Assembly (NCBI GenBank): GCA_013151775.1
Contig: JAADHO010000418.1
Location: 1-43,351 of the forward strand
Direction: 5' to 3'
DNA: 43,351 nt
From: Deltaproteobacteria bacterium
Lineage (GTDB): Bacteria; Myxococcota_A; Polyangia; Polyangiales; Houyiibacteriaceae
The notes beneath the pieces are model-generated. The model was not told the origin of the DNA, ran no database searches, and worked only from the letters and a program-made list of their open reading frames with translations. Below, piece by piece: positions 36,520 through 43,351 of this stretch (position 1 is the first letter of the stretch; each line of letters starts with the position of its first letter). The position numbers were made by a program, and so were the translations under genes.

Positions 36520-38289
36520 CTAGTTGGCGCCGCCGCGGGCGAAGACTTGATAGAAATAATCTCCTGCGCCGCCGGCGGCCCGGATCGTCAACGTGTAGCT
36601 GCCCGCTCGCGTCGTGCAGTAGCGCACAGCGGGGAAGGCCGTCCGCGTCTGGTCTGCGGCCACCTGCTCGCCGCCGAAGGAGAGGGAGGCGTCGAGGTCG
36701 TTCACGCCTTCACCGCCCACGGCCAGGATCGCGAAGCAGGCGTTGGCGGGGAGGTTCAGCCTCTTGGTCGTGCTGCGGCCTTGCCTGGCGAGCCGTCCGC
36801 GATCGGGCATGAAGTCCGAGCTTGGCTCGTAACCCTCCACGCCGAGCAAGGACGTGACCTCCGCCAGGCGCACATACATCAGCCCCGCGAGGTTGAAGGG
36901 CCCGCGGGTGCCTCGGGGCCATCGATAGGGTGAGTAGACGAAGGTGCCTTGGCCGTTGGCCATGCGCACACGGATGGCGTAGTCGCCGCTGCGCTCGGGG
37001 CACACACGCACGATGGGGCGCGCGTCCTGCTCGATGTCCCGATCGATCTCGCGGCCTCGCGGATCGAGCAGCAGGAGGTCTAGATCGCGCACGCCTCCGT
37101 CACCGACGGCGAACACGGCGTAGCATTTTCCACCCTCGAGGGAGATGGGGAAATCACGAGACTCGCCCTCTCCGAGCTGTCCACGGGACGTCTCTCCATA
37201 GCTCGTGTAGCCACGCGCTCGCATGTCCGCGTCGAGCAGGCGCACGTTCTCGTCGAGGGTCGCGCCGGCCGTGGACTGGGTCGCGATCACGGTTGCAGTG
37301 GGCGCGCTGGGCTGCTGCGCGGTCGTCTGTGCCCAAGCGGCGACGAAGAGCGGACCCGTGCCTCCATACATCATCGCGCGTAGGTTGTAGGTGCCCGTGG
37401 ACTCGGGGCAGAAGCGCACCAAGCTGTCGAGCTCCGTGCTGGTGTCGCTGGCCAATATGTTCCCCGAGCCGTCGATCACGGAAGCGTCCGTGTCCTCGGC
37501 TCCCGGTCCACCCAAGGTCGCGAACGCGTAACACGTGCCCGCCTGGAGGCTCAGCGGATAGCTGCGATCCTCTCGATTGGAGAACACGGCTCCGCGAGGC
37601 TCGCCCACACGCCGGAAGCGATCGGAGGTCAGGCGGGCGTCGAGGGCACGGAGCCGGCCCGCCGTGGTGGGGTCGATCTGCGCGACCTGCACCTGGTCGG
37701 TGCTGCCTCCGAAGATGGCGCTCAGATCCACCTGACGCCCGCTGGGACCGCTGTAGAGCGCGTAGTAGTAGCTGCCGCTGCCGGACACCATCTGCAGGCG
37801 AGCGATGTGCCGCCCCGCCGAGGTGGCGCAGAAGCTGATCCAAGGGTGGGCGTCCGTACGCACGTCGTGGGCCACGGTTCCACCCGACGGGTCGAGCAGG
37901 ACCATGTTGAGGTCGGTGTTCTCGGAACCCAGCGCGACCGCCGCGTAGCAAGTGCCCGCCGTCGCGTCGATGGCGTAGGCCACCATGCCGTTCGCGGGCA
38001 TGTTGGTGTTGCGCACGGCCGGACCCACGCGCGTGAAGCCCTGCTGGGTGAGCGCCTGCTCGACTTGATTGAGCTGGGCGAGCTGAGGATCGCTTCCAGC
38101 GGGCAGAGCTCCTGGAGCCGCGCCGGATGTCGCTCCGGGCGCTGCAGCCTGGGCCGTGGCGCCCGTCGTCTGGTTTGGGCCTCTCGGGCCGAGCATGAAG
38201 CCGCGGCGGCGCGGGGAGAGCGTGCAGCCCGTGGAGGCTAGGACGGCGAGCACCAAACTCATGGCCAAGAGCGTGAAATTGCGGGTCAT
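36520..38289 (-). CDS. Lipoprotein with four tandem copies of a ~130-aa domain
   Basis: LASTGC lipobox; recurring pattern (R/Y..)-C(Y/F)A-(V/L)GxxGxxDLDxxL...(V)(R)(F/Y)C...G.Y four times. Confidence 0.8.
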   Translation of the reverse strand: MTRNFTLLAMSLVLAVLASTGCTLSPRRRGFMLGPRGPNQTTGATAQAAAPGATSGAAPGALPAGSDPQLAQLNQVEQALTQQGFTRVGPAVRNTNMPANGMVAYAIDATAGTCYAAVALGSENTDLNMVLLDPSGGTVAHDVRTDAHPWISFCATSAGRHIARLQMVSGSGSYYYALYSGPSGRQVDLSAIFGGSTDQVQVAQIDPTTAGRLRALDARLTSDRFRRVGEPRGAVFSNREDRSYPLSLQAGTCYAFATLGGPGAEDTDASVIDGSGNILASDTSTELDSLVRFCPESTGTYNLRAMMYGGTGPLFVAAWAQTTAQQPSAPTATVIATQSTAGATLDENVRLLDADMRARGYTSYGETSRGQLGEGESRDFPISLEGGKCYAVFAVGDGGVRDLDLLLLDPRGREIDRDIEQDARPIVRVCPERSGDYAIRVRMANGQGTFVYSPYRWPRGTRGPFNLAGLMYVRLAEVTSLLGVEGYEPSSDFMPDRGRLARQGRSTTKRLNLPANACFAILAVGGEGVNDLDASLSFGGEQVAADQTRTAFPAVRYCTTRAGSYTLTIRAAGGAGDYFYQVFARGGAN

Positions 38290-38461
38290 TTATCCAACCT
38301 TCACAAGCGGGGGGCCGCTGAGGGGTCTTTCCCCAGTCCTTGGGACGTCGTCGCGCGCCAAGGCTTCAATCGCGAACCGACCCGCCAATCCAACCACGGG
38401 CTGAATGAGCCCGCAACCAGCGCGCGCTCGGACCGAGAAGAGGAGTGATCGCGAGACCACG

Positions 38462-39013
38462 ATGCAGCACTCACCACATACTCGATTCGCCCTGATCTTC
38501 TTCCTCGTCGCCTGCGCCTCCCTCGGCCACGCGGCGGCTCAACCCTCCGCCGAAGACGCCCACGCGCCGAGCCAATCCCTGGGTAGCGACCCGTCGTCGC
38601 CCGTGCCTCGAATTGCGCTGACCGTGGATCCCTTAGCCCTCTACTTCGGCAGCTATGGCCTCTCCGTGGAGTTCGCCCCGCGGCGCTACCAGAGCGTGTG
38701 GATCTCTCCCGCCTGGGCGCGATCGGGCGCCCAGGAGGGCCTCGCTGTGGAGCTGGGCTGGCACCTCTGGCCCCAGGGTCGAGGACTCGACGGCATCTTT
38801 CTGGGTCCAGTGGCGGGCGTCGGCACATCTCGCGGAGCAGGCCGTGGGCTGAGCCTGCGGGGTGGCGCCGAGCTCGGATATCAGGCCGTCTGGGGAGCCC
38901 TCGCCATGGGCCTCGCCGTCGGCGTCGACTACGATTGGCGACGGCAGGACGAAGAGGTGCGCAGCGGCGCCACGCTGCGCGTCCGCCTAGCCTTTGGTTG
39001 GGCCTACCTCTGA
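38462..39013 (+). CDS. Hypothetical outer-membrane-like protein
   Basis: MQHSPHTRFALIFFLVACASLGHAAAQ signal; alternating aromatic/hydrophobic beta pattern ending LRVRLAFGWAYL. Confidence 0.7.
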   Translation: MQHSPHTRFALIFFLVACASLGHAAAQPSAEDAHAPSQSLGSDPSSPVPRIALTVDPLALYFGSYGLSVEFAPRRYQSVWISPAWARSGAQEGLAVELGWHLWPQGRGLDGIFLGPVAGVGTSRGAGRGLSLRGGAELGYQAVWGALAMGLAVGVDYDWRRQDEEVRSGATLRVRLAFGWAYL

Positions 39014-40351
39014 GGGCTCGTCGCCCGTCACGCGCACGAGGACCCACAGGCCGAGTCCGAGCCCGAGGGTCACGACGGCCGCCAGAGCCGTGAGCGGTCG
39101 TCCGAAGGCGGTGTAGACGATCATCCAAGAGGAGAGCGTCAGGAAGAGCAGCGGCGTCAGCGGATAGCCCCACGCTCGGTAGGGCCGCGGGAGTTCGGGT
39201 TCGCGCCAGCGCAGCACGAAGACGCCAGCGGCGGTCAGGCAAGCCATGACGGCGAGCGTCAGCCCCGCCCACTCGAGCAAGCTGTCGAAGGTCGAGCTGA
39301 TGGCGAAGACCACAGCCAGCACGGTCTGAAGCGCGATCGCCGCCACGGGCCCGCCACCCTCGCGGCGCACGCTCAACCACGCGAGGCGTGAGTAGCGCCG
39401 GCCCACGGCCTCGTAGATGCGCGGCCCCGTCATGGTCAGCGCACCGACGGCGCTCCACAGCCCCAAGGCGACCAGACCCGCGACGTAGCGCCCCGCCACC
39501 GGGCCCCAGACATGGCTCGCCGAGATCTGCGCGACCTCGACGTGTCCGGCCAGCAGCTCCCGAGGCGCCGCGTCGAGGAAGAAAGCGTTCAGAGCCACGT
39601 ACAACAGAGTCACCAACGCCGTGCCGAGCAAGAGCGCCCGCGGCAAGGCGCGCCCCGGCGATCGCGTCTCCCCGGCGACGTAGATGGCGGCGTTCCAGCC
39701 CGCGTAGCTGTAGGAGATGAAGACCAGGCCCACGGCCATCTCGGGGGAGAGCAGCGCCGCGGAGAAGTCGCGCGTGCCCGCCTCGGCCAGGAAGCCTCCG
39801 CGCGCGCTGAGAGCACCCGCGACGAGCAGGCTGACGATCAGACCGAGCTTCAGGATCGTAGCCACGTTCTGGCCGATGGCTCCGCGCGACACGCGCATGG
39901 AGTGCAGCGCAGCGCTGAAGAGCATGAGCGCGAGTCCGAGGGCAAGCTCGGGCGTAACCGACGTGGGCAGCAGCTCGCCCAGACCGGCCGCCAAGCTCGG
40001 CCAAGCGCGCACGGCGTAGCGACCGAAGGCCAACGACGAGGCGGCTACGGGCGCGGCGAAGCCCACGATCAGCGAGACGAAGGCGGCCATGAAGCCCAAG
40101 GCGGGGTGATAGACCCGCGTGAGCAAGGCGTACTCCCCGCCGTTCTCGGGTAGGGCCGCCGTGAGCTCCGCGAAGCACAGGGCGCCCGAGAGCGCGGCCA
40201 CTCCACCGAGGGCCCAGCCCACCAAGACCGCCTGCGCGTTGCCCACGTCTCGGACCAAGAAGCCCGTGGTGGTGAAGACGCCCGTGCCCACCATGGACGC
40301 GACCACCAACGCCAAGGTGGTGCCGAGTCCGAAGGTGCGCCGCGAGGTCAT
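38987..40351 (-). CDS. APC-family amino acid permease
   Basis: LGTTLALVVASMVGTGVFTTTGFLVRDVG; FAELTAALPENGGEYALLTRVYHPALGFMAAF; about 12 hydrophobic segments. Confidence 0.9.
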   Translation of the reverse strand: MTSRRTFGLGTTLALVVASMVGTGVFTTTGFLVRDVGNAQAVLVGWALGGVAALSGALCFAELTAALPENGGEYALLTRVYHPALGFMAAFVSLIVGFAAPVAASSLAFGRYAVRAWPSLAAGLGELLPTSVTPELALGLALMLFSAALHSMRVSRGAIGQNVATILKLGLIVSLLVAGALSARGGFLAEAGTRDFSAALLSPEMAVGLVFISYSYAGWNAAIYVAGETRSPGRALPRALLLGTALVTLLYVALNAFFLDAAPRELLAGHVEVAQISASHVWGPVAGRYVAGLVALGLWSAVGALTMTGPRIYEAVGRRYSRLAWLSVRREGGGPVAAIALQTVLAVVFAISSTFDSLLEWAGLTLAVMACLTAAGVFVLRWREPELPRPYRAWGYPLTPLLFLTLSSWMIVYTAFGRPLTALAAVVTLGLGLGLWVLVRVTGDEPSEVGPTKG

Positions 40352-40402
40352 GGCCCGGGATGCTATCCTGCTCTGGGTCGAGGCGCCGAAACGCGGCCCA
40401 GG

Positions 40403-41650
40403 TCAGGGAGCGGGGGTCGCGAAGCTGGGGAGCGCCCGGATCTGCGCGTAGCCATCCATCGCGGCGAGCTGCTCGGCGTTCACGTTGAAGCGCCGGATCA
40501 GGATCCCGAGCTCCCGATCCGCGACCGCCATGTCTCCCTGGCGCAGGGCGATTAGCATGCGCACATCATGCACATCGAGCAGCTCGGGCTCCGCCGTCTG
40601 CGCGGCTTCGATCAGAGTGAGGGCTCGCTCCACGTGGCCCGCGCGCTCCTCCATGCGGGCTTGCACGGTGTCCAGGTAGGGATCGGGCAGAAAGAGCTGG
40701 ATGCGCTGAATGTCTGCGGCGGCCTCGGCCCACTGCTCCGCGAGCGCGTGGCGATCGATCAACATCACCAACACCGCGGGATCGTCGGGCCGCAGGGCGG
40801 CGACCTCGTCGAGCACGGCGGCGTAGCGCTCGGGGGCGGTCGCCGCTGCGGCCTTCACGCGCAGCAGCGAGACCAAGCGCGAGTCGCGCATGACCTGCGG
40901 CAGCGCGTCCAAGAGCGCGAGGGCCTCCTCCGCGCGACCGTCGGCCATCAGCGTCTGGGCTCGCCTCAGCTCCTCCCCATGGGTCGTCCAGGGATTGCGC
41001 TGTCCGCCGAGTCGACGGAGCAGGCTCGGATTCGCGGCGCGGACGCCGCCGAGGGCCTCGGCCAGGGTGCTGGATAGATCCTCGCCGGTGTTGATCGACC
41101 AGGCGTCGATCACCCGCGGATCCGTGTCGGGGCGCGCGCGCACGAGCAGCTCGACGAACTGAAACCCTCCCTGCCGAGCGACGCGCCGAAAGCGCAGACG
41201 TGAGACACCGTCTCGAGGAAAGACCCCGCGAAAGGAAAACAGGCTGTCGTTCGGCTGACCGCCGTTCATCACCACGCTGAATCCCCTGCTGCGCATGCCG
41301 GTGACCCCACCGGTGGCCAGCGCCCTGCGAGCTGGCGTGGTCATGGCGGCGGAGGTCCGAGCCTCGAACGCAGGCCAATCCATCTGATCATCGACCGCGG
41401 CCCAATCCCCCGCCACGAGCTGCTCTTGGAGCTGCTGACCGAAACCCAGCAGCTCGTCATCGCTCGGCGTGCGATAGACGGGCTCGGCTGGCGTCCGAGA
41501 TCCCTCGACGGCGCGCTTGAACCCCTTGGTGAAAGCGTAGCTGAAGGCGCCAATCCCGCCGCACACTCCGATCAGCATGATCACCGCCAAGAAGGCGATG
41601 CCGAGCCCGATCCAGATCCGCTTCGCGTCCGTGTTTGCGCTGGTCTTCAT
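40403..41650 (-). CDS. Membrane-anchored TPR-like hypothetical protein
   Basis: N-terminal TM LGIAFLAVIMLIGVCGGIGAFSYAF; C-terminal helical repeat-like region. Confidence 0.7.
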   Translation of the reverse strand: MKTSANTDAKRIWIGLGIAFLAVIMLIGVCGGIGAFSYAFTKGFKRAVEGSRTPAEPVYRTPSDDELLGFGQQLQEQLVAGDWAAVDDQMDWPAFEARTSAAMTTPARRALATGGVTGMRSRGFSVVMNGGQPNDSLFSFRGVFPRDGVSRLRFRRVARQGGFQFVELLVRARPDTDPRVIDAWSINTGEDLSSTLAEALGGVRAANPSLLRRLGGQRNPWTTHGEELRRAQTLMADGRAEEALALLDALPQVMRDSRLVSLLRVKAAAATAPERYAAVLDEVAALRPDDPAVLVMLIDRHALAEQWAEAAADIQRIQLFLPDPYLDTVQARMEERAGHVERALTLIEAAQTAEPELLDVHDVRMLIALRQGDMAVADRELGILIRRFNVNAEQLAAMDGYAQIRALPSFATPAP

Positions 41651-41701
41651 GTGACCCCCAGGCTCTCAGGATAACAAAACACAGGGAATCTGCTGAAGCG
41701 C

Positions 41702-43351
41702 GTGCCTGACGCCGCACCACGGCTTGCCCGCACGCTCACGCTGCACTACGAGCCCGCCGTGCCCGTCCTCACCGCGCGCGATGTCGAGAGGAGCTACGGA
41801 GACCGCACGGTCCTCGATGGCGTCTCGCTCTCGATCCATCGCGGCGATCGCGTGGGGTTGGTGGGTCCCAACGGCGCGGGCAAGTCCACTCTGGCGCGCA
41901 TCCTCGCGCAGCAGGAGCCGCCCGACGCGGGTGAGGTGGTGCGCCGCCGAGATGCTCGCATCGCCTACCTGACGCAGGAGCCTGAGCTCTCGCCCGAGCT
42001 GACCGCCCTCGAGACGGTGAAGGCGGGGCTCGGCGAGTGGTCTGCCGCCTTCGCGCGTCATGAGGCGGCCACGCTGCGCATCGACGCGGGAGATCACTCG
42101 GCCTTCGAGGCGCAGGCGGAGGCCGCCGCGGAGGTCGAGCGGCTCGGTGGCTGGGAGCGCGAGCACGACGCCCGGGCGATGCTGGCGCACCTCGGCGTGA
42201 GCGAACTCGACGCCCCCGTCGGGCGCATGAGCGGCGGCGAGCGGCGGCGCGTAGACCTCGCGCGGCTCTTGGTGTCACGTCCCGACTTGGCGATCCTCGA
42301 CGAGCCTACGAACCATCTCGACCTGGACACCATCGAATGGCTCGAGGGCTATCTGGCGCGCGACTACTCGGGCGCGCTGCTGCTGATCACCCACGATCGC
42401 TATCTGCTCGACCGGGTCGCCACCCGCACGCTCGAGATCGACGAGGGCGCGATCTTCGCCTACGAGGGCGGCTTCACTCGCTTCCTCGAGGCCAAGGCGG
42501 AGCGTCTCGAGCACGAGGCGCGAAGCGAGGCCAAGCGCCAGAACTTTCTGCGACGCGAGATCGAGTGGCTGAGGCGTTCGCCGGCTGCGCGCTCGACCAA
42601 GCAGAAGGCGCGCATCGGGCGCGCGGAGTCCGCGATAGACGAGGGGCCGACGCGTCGCGTGGGCCAGGCGAAGCTCGCGCTCGAGACCACGCGCTCGGGA
42701 CACACCATCCTCGACATGCGGGACGTCCGGCTGCGCCTCGGCGATCGCGTCTTGATCGACGGTCTGACCTTCTCGCTCACCCGAGGCGCCCGCGTAGGCG
42801 TGATCGGACCGAACGGCTGCGGCAAGACCTCGCTGCTGCGTCTGGTGCTCGGCGAACTCTCCGCCGAATCGGGTCTGATGAACCTGGGCAAGAATTCGCG
42901 CATCGCCTACTTCGACCAAGCGCGTGAAGGGCTCGACGACGACAAGTCGGTGCAGGAGAACGTGGCGGGCGATCAGACTCGACTTCAGGTCGGTGATCAG
43001 GTGATGGACGTGCGCACCTGGCTCGCTCGTTTCTTGTTTCGCCCGGAGCGCGTCCGCATCAAGGTGGGCGCCTTGAGCGGCGGCGAGCGCGCACGCGTGG
43101 CCTTGGCGAAGCTGCTGCTGGAGCCGGCGAACCTGCTGCTCTTCGACGAGCCCACCAACGACCTCGACGTCGACACCCTCGGCGCTCTGGAGGGCTTGCT
43201 GCTCGACACCGCCGCCACGGCGCTGGTGGTCAGCCATGACCGTCACTTCCTCGACCGGGTCTGCACTCACATCCTGGCCTTCGAAGGCGAGGGCCGGGTC
43301 GTGCCCCACGCGGGCGGCTACACGGAGTGGCGCGAGCGAGCCGCGGCGACC
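41702..43351 (+). CDS. ABC-F family ATPase (Uup-like), truncated by window end
   Basis: Two ABC domains: [47 protein letters not shown] and [44 protein letters not shown]. Start GTG 41702 or 41759. Confidence 0.9.
   Translation, partial: MPDAAPRLARTLTLHYEPAVPVLTARDVERSYGDRTVLDGVSLSIHRGDRVGLVGPNGAGKSTLARILAQQEPPDAGEVVRRRDARIAYLTQEPELSPELTALETVKAGLGEWSAAFARHEAATLRIDAGDHSAFEAQAEAAAEVERLGGWEREHDARAMLAHLGVSELDAPVGRMSGGERRRVDLARLLVSRPDLAILDEPTNHLDLDTIEWLEGYLARDYSGALLLITHDRYLLDRVATRTLEIDEGAIFAYEGGFTRFLEAKAERLEHEARSEAKRQNFLRREIEWLRRSPAARSTKQKARIGRAESAIDEGPTRRVGQAKLALETTRSGHTILDMRDVRLRLGDRVLIDGLTFSLTRGARVGVIGPNGCGKTSLLRLVLGELSAESGLMNLGKNSRIAYFDQAREGLDDDKSVQENVAGDQTRLQVGDQVMDVRTWLARFLFRPERVRIKVGALSGGERARVALAKLLLEPANLLLFDEPTNDLDVDTLGALEGLLLDTAATALVVSHDRHFLDRVCTHILAFEGEGRVVPHAGGYTEWRERAAAT

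Overview
This is a high-GC, gene-dense chromosomal segment with myxobacterial (Myxococcota/Polyangiales-like) character, shown by two MYXO-CTERM-like S1 proteases, eukaryotic-like Ser/Thr kinases, RCC1 repeats and Cys-rich lipoproteins. Recognisable housekeeping or metabolic genes are rimO, astB, an arsenosugar-type arsM, rpmE, a DUF1385 gene, prfA, coaX, an APC permease and an ABC-F ATPase running off the 3' edge. A partial anaerobic purine/'selenium-metabolism' type locus is present (ygeY, ygeW, carbamate kinase, and a separated short ygfK). The most unusual signals are: (1) a dispersed REP/RAYT-like palindromic element, GGGGACGGTCCTAAGCAG..., with at least four copies, two of which supply the stop codon and the same C-terminal residues (RGRS*) of unrelated proteins; (2) a tandem pair of 36-bp inverted-repeat elements (GATTTGGCCAC-N14-GTGGCCAAATC) in frame inside a decayed AAA-ATPase/PD-(D/E)XK fragment lying within the split yge-type locus; (3) a recurring module of TPR/two-TM protein, lipoprotein and STPK; (4) a lipoprotein made of four tandem copies of one ~130-aa domain. 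All calls come from reading the sequence and supplied translations; no database search was run.
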